In this document: piece after piece, positions 48,860 through 57,761 of the stretch
Position numbering within the stretch: the first letter of the stretch is position 1
Layout of the letters: every line of letters begins with the position of its first letter
Assembly (NCBI RefSeq): GCF_020991375.1
Contig: NZ_JAJLQZ010000021.1
Coordinates: 23,768-87,767, forward strand
Direction: 5' to 3'
DNA from: Glycomyces amatae
Lineage (GTDB): Bacteria > Actinomycetota > Actinomycetes > Mycobacteriales > Micromonosporaceae
DNA: 64,000 nucleotides
Program-made: the position numbers and the translations under genes
The notes under the pieces: model-generated
Told to the model about the DNA's origin: nothing
Database searches by the model: none
Seen by the model: only the letters and a program-made list of their open reading frames with translations

Positions 48860-50122
48860 GTGCTCCCCCGACTACTCGGCTTGATGACCGCGGCGGCGAC
48901 GGCGGCCGTACTGGTGGCCGTTCCCGCGCAGGCCCACCGCGACGAGGACGTGACCGCGAAGCTGGAGACCCCGGCGCTGTACGACGAGAACGGCGCGGAC
49001 GCGGACGACCCGGCCATCTGGGTGGACGAGGAGGACCGCGAGGACAGCCTCGTCATCACCACCGCCAAAGAGGCGGGGATCTACGTCTACGACCTCGAAG
49101 GCGAAGAGGTCCAGCACATCGAGCCCCGACCGGCCCCGGGCGAGGACGACGCGCCGGGCCGCTACAACAACGTCGACCTCGTCGAGGACTTCAGGCTCGA
49201 CGGCGAGCGGGTGGACCTGGCGGTCGCCTCGGACCGGGGCATGGACACGCTGGGCGTCTTCGCGATCGAGGACGGCGAGCTCGAAGACGTCACCGCCGAC
49301 GACGGGCCGCTGATCTTCAGCGCGGACCAAGAGGAGATCAACGGCGAGCGCACCGCGTACGGCCTGGCGACGTGGCAGGACCGCACGGGCGCTTACGCGC
49401 TGGTGAGCCGCAACGCCGAGACCGAAGTGGCCCTGCTGAAACTGAGGGCCGACGGCGACGAGGTCACCTGGGAGAAGATCCGGACCCTGCACCTCCCGGC
49501 CTCCTTCACGCTCCCGGACGGCACCGAGTGGGCTCCGTGCGACGACACCGGCCAGGAGGCGCAGGTCGAGGGCATGGTGGTCGACGAGACCACGGGCACG
49601 GCCTATCTCGGCCAGGAGCTCGTGGGCATCTGGAAGATCGGCGCCGATCTCGAGGGCGAGCCCGAACTGGTCGACACCGCGATCGAGTTCGGACTGCCGG
49701 GCGTCTACGACCCCGAGACGGACGAGTGCGAGTACGGCGAGAACCCCGGTTACGGTGGCGAGCACCTCCACACCGACATCGAGGGCCTGACGATCTACCA
49801 CACGAACCGGAACAAGGGCTACCTCCTCGCCTCCAGCCAGGGCGACGACTCGTTTGCCGTCTACGAGCTCGAAGGCGGCAACGACTACCTGGGCGGCTTC
49901 GCGATCGAGGACGGCAGGGTGGACGGCACGCAGCACAGCGACGGCGCGGACGTGGTGAACGTGAGCCTGCCGGGCTACCGGGGCGGCCTCCTGGTGGTCC
50001 AGGACGGCGACAACACCCCCGAGGGATCGGACGAGTCGAGCACCAACTTCAAGTTCGTGTCCTGGAACGAGGTGGCGAACGACAGCGGCCTCGACCTGAG
50101 GACCGCGAGAGGCCACCGCTAA
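48860..50122 (+). CDS. Secreted beta-propeller phytase (3-phytase)
   Basis: A 420-residue secreted enzyme (429 if the ATG at 48833 is used). The GTG at 48860 is preferred because AGGAGG lies four bases upstream and the signal peptide then starts LPRLLGLMTAAATAAVLVAV, cleaved after AQAH. The mature part matches beta-propeller phytases: ALYDENGADADDPAIWVDEE, AKEAGIYVYDLEGEEVQHIE, RYNNVDLVEDFRLDGERVDL, then QVEGMVVDETTGTAYLGQEL, DIEGLTIYHTNRNKGYLLAS and SLPGYRGGLLVVQDG. Many acidic residues in the turns would bind the calcium ions that such enzymes need. It releases phosphate from phytate outside the cell; the iol operon nearby can use the inositol. Confidence 0.92.
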   Translation: MLPRLLGLMTAAATAAVLVAVPAQAHRDEDVTAKLETPALYDENGADADDPAIWVDEEDREDSLVITTAKEAGIYVYDLEGEEVQHIEPRPAPGEDDAPGRYNNVDLVEDFRLDGERVDLAVASDRGMDTLGVFAIEDGELEDVTADDGPLIFSADQEEINGERTAYGLATWQDRTGAYALVSRNAETEVALLKLRADGDEVTWEKIRTLHLPASFTLPDGTEWAPCDDTGQEAQVEGMVVDETTGTAYLGQELVGIWKIGADLEGEPELVDTAIEFGLPGVYDPETDECEYGENPGYGGEHLHTDIEGLTIYHTNRNKGYLLASSQGDDSFAVYELEGGNDYLGGFAIEDGRVDGTQHSDGADVVNVSLPGYRGGLLVVQDGDNTPEGSDESSTNFKFVSWNEVANDSGLDLRTARGHR

Positions 50123-50136
50123 AGGCGACCGAGAAA

Positions 50137-50165
50137 CGGCCGCACCGGCAGAGCCGGTGCGGCCG
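50137..50165. terminator. Hairpin between the phytase gene and the convergent small gene
   Basis: Thirteen-bp perfect stem CGGCCGCACCGGC with a three-base loop, 14 bases after the phytase stop. Confidence 0.75.
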
Positions 50166-50176
50166 AAGTCAGTCGA

Positions 50177-50317
50177 CTATTCCAGGCGCTCGCCGTTGAT
50201 CTCGCCGCGGACCCGCTGAACGGCCCGAGGACGGTCGCCCGTTCCGACGCGGCAGTGCTCTTCCAGCGCGGCCCGTACACGCTGCACCGGCGACGTGCCG
50301 GCGCGGTCGAGGCGCAT
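50177..50317 (-). CDS. Hypothetical 46-residue protein downstream of the TRM11-like gene
   Basis: A short frame starting at ATG 50317 and ending TAG at 50177, nine bases after the methyltransferase stop, with GAGGACGAGGG before the start. The peptide (MRLDRAGTSPVQRVRAALEE, then RAVQRVRGEINGERLE) is basic and helical, with a repeated V-Q-R-V-R element. Codon bias and gene spacing look real, and it ends at a terminator. No family recognised; it may be an RNA-binding partner or a non-functional downstream frame. Confidence 0.5.
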   Translation of the reverse strand: MRLDRAGTSPVQRVRAALEEHCRVGTGDRPRAVQRVRGEINGERLE

Positions 50318-50326
50318 CCCTCGTCC

Positions 50327-51364
50327 TCAGCGCGGTTTGCGGGCGACTATGAGGTCCCTGGTGATGGCCTGGTCCACCCGGTGCTCGAAGTGCCGGTAGG
50401 GTTCCGCTTCCTGGACTTCCAGGCCCGCTCCGGCGAGGATCGCGGCGAGGTCGTCGCGGCCGGTCGTGACCGTGTTCCAGGACAGGCCCATCGCGCCCCC
50501 GGGGCGCAGGAGGCCGGCCCAGACCGGAACCGCCGTCTCCAGGAGTTCGGTCGGGCTCCTGGTCAGGGCCCTGGTCTCCTTCACCGCCGCGTGCTTCACG
50601 CCGTACGGGGCGTCCGTGACGACCAGGTCGAAGCTCTGCTTCTTGAAGACCTCGCCGCTGCGCACCGTGTCGGCGTTGACGATCTCCAGCACCTGGAGGT
50701 CGCCCGCGCGGTAGCGCTCCCGGTCGGCCGCGAACTCGACGCGGGTCCGCTGGCCCACGCCGCGGCCCTCGCGCTTCACGCGGGTCGTGAGCGCCTTGTG
50801 CTTGAGCCGCTTGTCCTTCAGCCAGCGCTGGATGAACGCGCCGTACGTCTCGAAGTCGCGCTTGTCGACCTCCACGCCGTAGCCGTCGAAGCCGTACATG
50901 GCGGCCTGGTTCAGGGTGGTGCCGCGACCGCACATCGGGTCGAGGACCTTGAGGCCCCCGGCGAGGAGGCGGTCGGCGCCGAAGGCGCTCGCGGCGGTGA
51001 CGTTGAGCAGGAGCTTCGTGAACTGCTCGTTGGTCTTGCCGGCGTATTTGAGGATGGAGACCAGGTCGTCGTCGTAGCGGTCGAGCCGGTCGACCGGGAG
51101 CGGCTCCAGCATCCCCTCGCGGACCTTGAACAGCGCGTACAGGGACGAGAGGTTCGCGAGCAGCCGCAGGTCGCGGGGGGTCAGCGTGTCGGAGCGGAAG
51201 AGCAGGTACGGGACGCCGCCGAGCTCGGCCTCCCGGAGGTCCTCGATCCGGCCGTCCAGCGCGCCCGCGCTGAAGACCGCCGTCTCGTTCGCGGTCATCC
51301 TCGCGGCGGTGCGTGCGTAGACGCGGTTGGCGGAGGGCGATATCAACATGGCGTACTGCTGCAT
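50327..51364 (-). CDS. TRM11-like RNA methyltransferase (UPF0020 fold)
   Basis: A 345-residue protein. An N-terminal domain (about residues 1-140, with LISPSANRVYARTAARMTAN and VPYLLFRSDTLTPRDLRLLA) precedes a class I methyltransferase core: LKVLDPMCGRGTTLNQAAMY, a long insertion with FIQRWLKDKRLKHKALTTRV, and the catalytic-type motif VVTDAPYGVKHA, in which DAPYG replaces the usual DPPYG. This resembles TRM11 and THUMP-type guanosine N2-methyltransferases of tRNA, but the substrate in bacteria is untested. The start at 51364 (MQQYAMLISP) fits the family. A 46-codon frame follows in the same transcript. Confidence 0.82.
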   Translation of the reverse strand: MQQYAMLISPSANRVYARTAARMTANETAVFSAGALDGRIEDLREAELGGVPYLLFRSDTLTPRDLRLLANLSSLYALFKVREGMLEPLPVDRLDRYDDDLVSILKYAGKTNEQFTKLLLNVTAASAFGADRLLAGGLKVLDPMCGRGTTLNQAAMYGFDGYGVEVDKRDFETYGAFIQRWLKDKRLKHKALTTRVKREGRGVGQRTRVEFAADRERYRAGDLQVLEIVNADTVRSGEVFKKQSFDLVVTDAPYGVKHAAVKETRALTRSPTELLETAVPVWAGLLRPGGAMGLSWNTVTTGRDDLAAILAGAGLEVQEAEPYRHFEHRVDQAITRDLIVARKPR

Positions 51365-51494
51365 CGGGCGACTTTCGAACTTCCGGGGACACGGCAAAGG
51401 CCCCAGCTTACCGGCCGGGGCCTTCGCGGCGGGAGACGCGCTCCCCCGCGGCCTCCGCGACAACGAGCGTCTCGACCCGCGCGGAGGCGCGCTT

Positions 51495-52502
51495 CTAGGC
51501 GTACAGCGCGGGGCGCTCGCCCATGTCGATCGGGACTACGGCGCCCGAGCGCAGCGACCGGACGGCGGCGTCGGTCGCGATCGTCGCGGCGTAGCCGTCC
51601 CACGCGGAGGGCCCGGCGGGGCCCTCGCCGGCGCGGAGCCGGTCGACCCACTCCTGGAGTTCGACGTCGAACGCGTCGGCGAAGCGGTCGCCGAACTCGG
51701 GGAGGACCGGGACGCTCGCCCGGCCGTCCCGGCGCAGCGCGGGGGCGGCCGGGTCGGGCAGGCGCACCGCGCCCTCCTCGCCGACGATCTCGCACTGGAT
51801 GTCGTAGCCGTACCCGCAGTTGACGAAGGCCTCGACGTCGACGCGGACGCCGGAGGCGGTCTCGAACAGGAAGATCTGCGGGTCCTGGAGGTCGGGCCTG
51901 CTCCTGGCTGTCTTGCGCGGCACCAGGGTCTGGACCGAGACGAACTCCTCGCCGAGGAGCCAGCGGAGCACGTCGACCTCGTGGACGGCGGTGTCCCGCG
52001 CGGCCATCTCGGTCGTGTAGTGCTCCCTCACGCTGCGGTTGCGGTGCACGCAGTGGGCCATGAGCGGCACGCCCACGTCGCCTGCGTCGATGACGCGCTT
52101 CATCTGCCGGTACCCGGCGTCGTAGCGGCGCATGAAGCCGACCTGGACGACGCGGCGCCCCAGGGCGGTCTCGGCCTCGATGACGCGGAGGGCGTCGCCG
52201 GCGTCGGTGGTCAGCGGCTTCTCGCAGAACACCTGCTTGCCCGCTTCGATGCAGGCGAGCACCTGCTCGGCGTGGGCCGCCGCCGAGGAGGCGATGACGA
52301 CCGCCTCGACGTCGGGGTCGCCGATGAGCTTCTCGGCCGAGTCGGCCGCGCGGGCCCCGGCGGCGTCCGCGATCCGGGCGGCGCGGACGGGGTCGATGTC
52401 GGAGACGGCCGCGACCTCGGCCCCGGCGACGGTGGCCGTCAGCCGGTGCACGTGCTGCTCGCCGATCCAGCCGGTGCCGATCACGCCGATGCGGATGCTC
52501 AT
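51495..52502 (-). CDS. iolG: Inositol 2-dehydrogenase family oxidoreductase (Gfo/Idh/MocA)
   Basis: A 335-residue protein of the Gfo/Idh/MocA family. The NAD site is IRIGVIGTGWIGEQHVHRL, followed by AEVAAVSDIDPVRAARIADA, then the catalytic-lysine block VFCEKPLTTDAGDALRVIEA. The C-terminal barrel-like domain has VVQVGFMRRYDAGYRQMKRV and EVDVLRWLLGEEFVSVQTLV. The enzyme oxidises myo-inositol to scyllo-inosose with NAD+, the first step of the pathway. It is the last gene of the iol operon, 23 bases after the iolE-like gene, so it shares the LacI-controlled transcript. Other Gfo/Idh sugar dehydrogenases look similar; context makes iolG the best call. Confidence 0.87.
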   Translation of the reverse strand: MSIRIGVIGTGWIGEQHVHRLTATVAGAEVAAVSDIDPVRAARIADAAGARAADSAEKLIGDPDVEAVVIASSAAAHAEQVLACIEAGKQVFCEKPLTTDAGDALRVIEAETALGRRVVQVGFMRRYDAGYRQMKRVIDAGDVGVPLMAHCVHRNRSVREHYTTEMAARDTAVHEVDVLRWLLGEEFVSVQTLVPRKTARSRPDLQDPQIFLFETASGVRVDVEAFVNCGYGYDIQCEIVGEEGAVRLPDPAAPALRRDGRASVPVLPEFGDRFADAFDVELQEWVDRLRAGEGPAGPSAWDGYAATIATDAAVRSLRSGAVVPIDMGERPALYA

Positions 52503-52525
52503 ATGGGTTCAGCTCCTCTTCGCTG

Positions 52526-53449
52526 TCAGGCTTCGGTCCGCCGGCCGGCGCCGAGTCCGCAGCCGCCCAGGTAGCGGCGGGTGCGGACGGCGACGGGCAG
52601 CGGCACGTCGGGTTCGCAGGGGTAGAGGTCCTGCTCGACGATCACGAAGAGCTCGGCGTCGAGCGTCGCGAGTTCGGCGACGATGTCGGCGGGGTTCGGG
52701 ACCCCGGCGGGCGGTTCGACGCACACGCCGCGCTTGACGGCCTCGCCGAAGCCGAGGCCCTCGTCGCGGACCTGCCGGAGGATCTCGGGGTCCATCTGCT
52801 TGATGTGCACGTAGCCGATGCGCGGCCCGTAGCGGCGGATGAGGTCGAGGTTGTCGCCGCCGCCGTAGGCGACGTGCCCGGTGTCCAGGCACAGCGAGAC
52901 GTGCTCGGGGTCGGTGCCGTCGAGGAACGTCTCGATCTGCGGCTGGGTCATGATCTGGCAGTCGGCGTGCGGGTGGAGGGCGAGGCGGACGCCGTGCTCC
53001 TCGTGCATCTCGCGGCCGAGGCGGTTCGCGGTGGCGTGCACGGTGGCCCACTGGTCGGCGTCCCATTCGACGACGTCGTCGACCTCACCGGTCTTCTCGT
53101 CGCGGAACAGCGGCGGGATGAGCACGACGTGCTCGGCGCCCTGGGAGGCGGTCAGCGCGGCGACCTCGCCGACGAGGGCGCGGGTCTCGGCGAACCTGCC
53201 GGGGTCGTGGAGGTTGCCGAAGACGGTGCCGCCGGAGACCTTCAGGCCGCGGGAGGCGAGTTCGTCGCGCAGCACCTCGGGGTCGGTCGGGAGGTAGCCG
53301 TAGGGGCCGAGTTCGAGCCATTCGTAGCCGGCCTCGGCGAGTTCGTCGAGGAACCGCGCGTACGGCGGCTGGCGGTCGTCCTCGGGGAACCACACGCCCC
53401 ACGAGTCGGGGGCGGAGCCGAGCCTGAGGTTCGGGATCTGCGTCGTCAT
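52526..53449 (-). CDS. iolE: Sugar-phosphate-isomerase-like TIM barrel, inosose dehydratase (IolE) type
   Basis: A 307-residue xylose-isomerase-like barrel. It begins LRLGSAPDSWGVWFPEDDRQ and has YEWLELGPYGYLPTDPEVLR, typical of actinobacterial IolE/IolH-type proteins. Likely metal ligands are in LALHPHADCQIMTQPQIE, LCLDTGHVAYGGGDNLDLI, YVHIKQMDPEI and LFVIVEQDLYP. In the pathway, IolE dehydrates scyllo-inosose to the diketone that IolD opens. The operon needs this step and no other gene in it fits, so the role is assigned by context; IolH- or IolI-type isomerase activity remains possible. The gene starts 24 bases after iolA. Confidence 0.75.
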   Translation of the reverse strand: MTTQIPNLRLGSAPDSWGVWFPEDDRQPPYARFLDELAEAGYEWLELGPYGYLPTDPEVLRDELASRGLKVSGGTVFGNLHDPGRFAETRALVGEVAALTASQGAEHVVLIPPLFRDEKTGEVDDVVEWDADQWATVHATANRLGREMHEEHGVRLALHPHADCQIMTQPQIETFLDGTDPEHVSLCLDTGHVAYGGGDNLDLIRRYGPRIGYVHIKQMDPEILRQVRDEGLGFGEAVKRGVCVEPPAGVPNPADIVAELATLDAELFVIVEQDLYPCEPDVPLPVAVRTRRYLGGCGLGAGRRTEA

Positions 53450-53473
53450 CGGCGGTCTCCTTCGCGGTGGGTG

Positions 53474-54970
53474 TCAGCTGGAGGCGGGGAAGTTCAGTGG
53501 CGCCGCCCGGGACTCGGCGTGCCGGGGCCAGCGGGCGGTGACGGTCTTCGCGCGGGTGTAGAAGCGGACGCCCTCGTGGCCGTGGATGTGGCTGGAGCCG
53601 AACAGGGAGTCCTTCCAGCCGCCGAAGGAGTAGTGCGCGGTGGGCACCGGGACGGGGACGTTGACGCCGATCATGCCGACGTCCACGGCGCGTTCGAAGG
53701 TGCGGACCGCGCCGCCGTCGAAGGTGAAGATCGCGGTGCCGTTGCCGTACGGGTTGGCGTTGATGAGGTCGATCGCCGCTTCGAGGGTCTCGGCGCGGAC
53801 GACGGCGAGCACGGGCCCGAAGACCTCTTCGCGGTAGACGTCCATGTCGGGGGTGACGCGGTCGAGGACGGTGGGGCCGGTGAAGAAGCCGTCCTCGTGG
53901 CCCTCGACCCGGAGGCCGCGGCCGTCCGCGACGGGTTCGGCGCCCTGGTCGACACCGGAGGCGACGAGGGCGTCGACGCGGTCGCGGGAGGCGCGGGTGA
54001 CGACCGGGCCCATCTCGGCGGCGGGGTCGTCGCCGGGGCCGACGACGACCGCTTCGGCCTTGGCCTTGAGCAGGGGGACGAGTGCGTCGGCGGTGTCGCC
54101 GACGGCGACCGCGACGGAGATCGCCATGCAGCGCTGGCCGGCGGAGCCGAACGCGGCGGCGGTGAGCTGCGAGGCGGCCCAGTCGAGGTCGGCGTCGGGC
54201 ATGACGACGGCGTGGTTCTTGGCGCCGCCGAGGGCCTGGACTCGCTTCCCGGAGGCGGTGGCCCGTTCGTGCACGTAGCGGGCGACGGGGGTGGAGCCGA
54301 CGAAGGAGACCGCGGCGACGCCGGGGTGGTCGAGGAGGGCGTCGACGGCGGTCTTGTCGCCGTTGACGACGTTGAACACGCCGTCGGGGAGTCCGGCGTC
54401 GGCGTAGAGGGCCGCGATGGACAGGCTCGCGGAGGGGTCGCGCTCGGAGGGTTTGAGGACGAACGTGTTGCCGGTGGCGATCGCGATGGGGTGCATCCAC
54501 ATGGGGACCATGACCGGGAAGTTGAACGGGGTGATCCCGGCGCACACGCCGATGGGTTCGCGGAAGTCGTAGGAGTCGACGCCGGTGGAGACCTCCGCGG
54601 AGAACCCGCCCTTGAGCGCGGCGGTGACGCCGCAGGCGAACTCGACGACCTCGCGGCCGCGGGCGATCTCGCCGCGGGCGTCGTCGACGACCTTGCCGTG
54701 CTCGGCGGCGATGGTCTCGGCGAGTTCGCGCTCGTGGCGTTCGACGAGGTCCCTGAAGCGGAACATGACGCGGGCGCGGGTGGACAGGGACTGGCCGCGC
54801 CAGTGGTCGAACGCGGTCGCGGCGGCCTGCACGGCCGCGTCGACGTCGGCGGCCGAGGCGAGGCGGACCTGCGCCCGCTCGCGGCCGGTGGCGGGGTTCC
54901 ACACGGGGGCGAGGCGGTCGGAGCCCCCGGCGGCGGGGCCGCCGCCGATCCAGTGCTCGATGGTGGTCAT
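53474..54970 (-). CDS. iolA: CoA-acylating methylmalonate-semialdehyde dehydrogenase (MmsA/IolA)
   Basis: A 498-residue aldehyde dehydrogenase. The N-terminal WIGGGPAAGGSDRLAPVWNP and PLGVxxGITPFNFP-type stretch (PIGVCAGITPFNFPVMVPMW) match MmsA. NAD-binding is at AVSFVGSTPVARYVHERATA, and the nucleophile cysteine is in FGSAGQRCMAISVAV. MmsA-type enzymes use coenzyme A instead of water, giving acetyl-CoA and CO2 from malonate semialdehyde, the final step of inositol degradation. The gene lies between iolD and the iolE-like gene with gaps of nine and 24 bases. Confidence 0.93.
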   Translation of the reverse strand: MTTIEHWIGGGPAAGGSDRLAPVWNPATGRERAQVRLASAADVDAAVQAAATAFDHWRGQSLSTRARVMFRFRDLVERHERELAETIAAEHGKVVDDARGEIARGREVVEFACGVTAALKGGFSAEVSTGVDSYDFREPIGVCAGITPFNFPVMVPMWMHPIAIATGNTFVLKPSERDPSASLSIAALYADAGLPDGVFNVVNGDKTAVDALLDHPGVAAVSFVGSTPVARYVHERATASGKRVQALGGAKNHAVVMPDADLDWAASQLTAAAFGSAGQRCMAISVAVAVGDTADALVPLLKAKAEAVVVGPGDDPAAEMGPVVTRASRDRVDALVASGVDQGAEPVADGRGLRVEGHEDGFFTGPTVLDRVTPDMDVYREEVFGPVLAVVRAETLEAAIDLINANPYGNGTAIFTFDGGAVRTFERAVDVGMIGVNVPVPVPTAHYSFGGWKDSLFGSSHIHGHEGVRFYTRAKTVTARWPRHAESRAAPLNFPASS

Positions 54971-54979
54971 GGCGGTTCC

Positions 54980-56860
54980 TCAGAGGTAGTGGCGCTGGGC
55001 GCGCCGTCGGTCGTCGTACACGGCGCGGGCGTCCCGGGTGGAGTCGAGGGCGGACACTTCGCTGACGGGGACGTCCCACCAGGCGCTGCCGGGAGGGTTG
55101 GGGCCGGTCGGGTCGGTCTCGACGTGGACGACGGTGGTGCGCGCGCTGGCCTTGGCCGCGGCGATCGCCTCGCGGAACTCGGCGGTGCCGTTCGCGGTGA
55201 TGACGTCGGCGCCGAAGCTGGCGGCGTTGGCGGCGAGGTCGACCGGGAGCGTGTCGCCGTCGTGGAGGCCGGACTCGTCGCTCCGGTAGCGGTGGCTCGT
55301 GCCGAACCGCTGGGAGCCCAGGGACTCGGAGAGGGAGCCGATGGAGGCGAAGCCGTGGTTCTGGACGATCACGATGACGAGCTTCAGGCCTTCGGCGACG
55401 GCGGTGGCGATCTCGGAGGAGAGCATGAGGTAGGAGCCGTCGCCGACGAGGACGACGACCTCGCGGTCGGGCGCGGCCATCTTGGTGCCGACCCCGGCGG
55501 CGATCTCGTACCCCATGCACGAGTAGGCGTACTCGACGTTGTACGCCTTGGGGTCTCTTGCGCGCCAGAGCATCTGGAGGTCGCCGGGCATGGACCCGGC
55601 GGCATTGACCACCACGTCGGCGTCGTCGAGCGCCTCGTTGAGCGCGCCGAGGATCTCGGTCTGGGCCGGCAGCGGGCCGGGGCCGGGGCGGAGGCAGCGG
55701 TCGGCGGTCTCGCGCCACTCGTCGGCGAGGCGGCGGGCCTCGGCCCGGTAGCCGTCCGCGACGGACCAGCCTTCGAGGGCCTGGTGCAGCGCCTTGAGGC
55801 CGGTCCTGGCGTCGGCGAGGAGCATCTCGGCCGAGTGCTTCGCGGCGTCCAGGCGGGCCGTGTTGAGGTTCGCGAAGACCGCGTGGTCGCCGAACACGGT
55901 GTGGGAGGCGGTGGTGAAGTCGGAGTAGCGGGTCCCGACGCCGAGGACCACGTCGGCCCGGGCCGCGAGGGCGTTCGCGGCGCTCGTGCCCGTGGAGCCG
56001 ATGCCCCCCACGGCCTGCGGGTGGTCCCAGGGCACGGCGCCCTTGCCCGCGTGGGTGTCGGCGACGGGGACGCCGGTGGCGGCGGCGAAGGCGCGCAGCT
56101 CGGCCCCGGCCTCGGCGTAGACGGCGCCGCCCCCGGCGACGATCAGGGGCCGCTTCGCGTTGCGCAGCAGGGCCGCGACCCGCTCCACCGCGTCCGGTTC
56201 GGGGACGGGGCGGCCGATGCGCCAGGTGCGCTCGCGGAAGAACGCGACCGGCCAGTCGAACGCCTCGGCCTGCACGTCCTGCGGCAGGCACAGCGTGACC
56301 GCGCCGGTCTCGACCGGGTCGGTGAGGACCCGCATCGCGGCCAGGGCGGCCGGGATCAGCTGCTCGGGCCGGGAGATCCGGTCGAAGTACTTGGAGACCG
56401 GCCGGAACGCGTCGTTGACGCTGACGTCCCCGGCGCGGGCGTCCTCCAGCTGCTGGAGCACCGGTTCGGCGACGCGGGTCGCGAACATGTCGGACGGGAG
56501 CAGCAGCACCGGGAGCCGGTTCGTGGTCGCCAGGGCGGCGCCGGTGACCATGTTGGTCGAGCCGGGGCCGGTGGAGGCCGTGCACGCGAAGGCCTGCAAG
56601 CGGTTCCGCGTCTTCGCGAAGGCCGCCGCGGCGTGGACCATGGCCTGCTCGTTGCGGGCCGGGTGGTAGGGCAGGTCGGCCTCGCCGGTCCGGGCGGCCT
56701 GGAGCAGCGCCTGGCCGAGCCCGGCGACGTTGCCGTGGCCGAGGATCCCCCACACGCCGGGGATCAACCGGTGCTCGGCGCCGTCGCGCTCGGAGTACTG
56801 CGCGGCCAGGAACCGCACCAGCGCTTGGGCGGTGGTCAGCCGGACGGTCTCAGCGGGCAT
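54980..56860 (-). CDS. iolD: 3D-(3,5/4)-trihydroxycyclohexane-1,2-dione acylhydrolase
   Basis: A 626-residue ThDP-dependent enzyme of the acetolactate-synthase fold. N-terminal RLTTAQALVRFLAAQYSERD and GVWGILGHGNVAGLGQALLQ are characteristic of IolD. The activating glutamate region is in FACTASTGPGSTNMVTGAAL, and the ThDP/Mg motif is VVVLVGDGSYLMLSSEIATA followed by VIVQNHG. It hydrolyses the ring of the inositol-derived dione to 5-deoxy-glucuronate. The first bases overlap the end of iolB by 11. Length agrees with the family. Confidence 0.94.
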   Translation of the reverse strand: MPAETVRLTTAQALVRFLAAQYSERDGAEHRLIPGVWGILGHGNVAGLGQALLQAARTGEADLPYHPARNEQAMVHAAAAFAKTRNRLQAFACTASTGPGSTNMVTGAALATTNRLPVLLLPSDMFATRVAEPVLQQLEDARAGDVSVNDAFRPVSKYFDRISRPEQLIPAALAAMRVLTDPVETGAVTLCLPQDVQAEAFDWPVAFFRERTWRIGRPVPEPDAVERVAALLRNAKRPLIVAGGGAVYAEAGAELRAFAAATGVPVADTHAGKGAVPWDHPQAVGGIGSTGTSAANALAARADVVLGVGTRYSDFTTASHTVFGDHAVFANLNTARLDAAKHSAEMLLADARTGLKALHQALEGWSVADGYRAEARRLADEWRETADRCLRPGPGPLPAQTEILGALNEALDDADVVVNAAGSMPGDLQMLWRARDPKAYNVEYAYSCMGYEIAAGVGTKMAAPDREVVVLVGDGSYLMLSSEIATAVAEGLKLVIVIVQNHGFASIGSLSESLGSQRFGTSHRYRSDESGLHDGDTLPVDLAANAASFGADVITANGTAEFREAIAAAKASARTTVVHVETDPTGPNPPGSAWWDVPVSEVSALDSTRDARAVYDDRRRAQRHYL

Positions 56861-57761
56861 CGTCGCCCTCCTCTGCGGCGGTGCCGTCCTCGGCGGCCGA
56901 GGACATCGGCAGGCGCGGGTCGACCTCCTGCCCCTCCCAGGTGGACCTGACCCAGGCGTGGGCGGGGTCGTCGCGGATGAGCCAGGCCCGGTCCGCCCCG
57001 GGGCCGGCCATGACGTTCAGGTAGTAGAGGTCGTAGCCGGGGGCCGCGGCGCTGGGGCCGTGCCAGCCGTGCGGGACGAGCACGACGTCGCCGCTGCGGA
57101 CCTCCTCGGAGAGCTCGATCGGCCGCTCCGGCGTCCCGTACACGCGCTGCCAGCCGAACCCGGGCCCGTCGGGCCCGTCGCCGACCTCGAAGTAGTAGAT
57201 CTCCTCGAGCTCGGCCTCGCCCTCGCCCGCCTCGTCGTGCTTGTGCGGCGGGTAGGACGACCAGTTCCCGCCCGGGGTCAGCACCTCGCAGGCGATGAGC
57301 CGGTCGGCCGCGAACGACTCGGGGGTGCAGAAGTTGTTGACCTGCCGCGAGGCCCGGCCCGCGCCGCGCAGCTCGACCGGGACGTCCTCGGCCGGGCCGT
57401 ACCGGGGCCGCAGGCGGGTCTCGCACCGCGCCGAGGGCAGCGCGAACCGCCCGCCTCCGGCGCTGACGACCGTGACCGTGGCGTCCCTGGGGACGTAGGC
57501 GAAGTCGGTGACGCGGCTGAAGACGCTGCGCCGGCCCTGGAGCTCGAAGAACTCGGCGTCGCAGGCGACGGTGCACGAGCCGCTCAGCGGCAGCACCAGC
57601 GTCTCGGCGTCGTCCGTGGCGAAGGTGCAGTCCTCCCCCGGGCCGAGTTCGAGGACGCGCAGGCCCGAGCGGGCCCACCCGGCGCTGTCGGGCGTGACGA
57701 TCGCGGCGAACTCGCCGTAGGCCGTCGACTCGGCCGGCTGGAAGTACCGGTTCGCGTTCAC
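56850..57761 (-). CDS. iolB: 5-deoxy-glucuronate isomerase
   Basis: A 303-residue double-cupin protein starting at GTG 57761 (NANRYFQPAESTAYG). IolB landmarks are visible: the first cupin half with ETLVLPLSGSCTVACDAEFF and VFSRVTDFAYVPRDATVTVV, and the second with LIACEVLTPGGNWSSYPPHK, HDE, then EEIYYFEVGDGPDGPGFGWQ and VLVPHGWHGPSAAAPGYDLY. His and Glu residues of these blocks bind the metal. It converts 5-deoxy-glucuronate to 5-dehydro-2-deoxygluconate. The start overlaps the aldolase stop by four bases. The C-terminal 20 acidic residues are an extension overlapping iolD. Confidence 0.93.
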   Translation of the reverse strand: MNANRYFQPAESTAYGEFAAIVTPDSAGWARSGLRVLELGPGEDCTFATDDAETLVLPLSGSCTVACDAEFFELQGRRSVFSRVTDFAYVPRDATVTVVSAGGGRFALPSARCETRLRPRYGPAEDVPVELRGAGRASRQVNNFCTPESFAADRLIACEVLTPGGNWSSYPPHKHDEAGEGEAELEEIYYFEVGDGPDGPGFGWQRVYGTPERPIELSEEVRSGDVVLVPHGWHGPSAAAPGYDLYYLNVMAGPGADRAWLIRDDPAHAWVRSTWEGQEVDPRLPMSSAAEDGTAAEEGDDAR

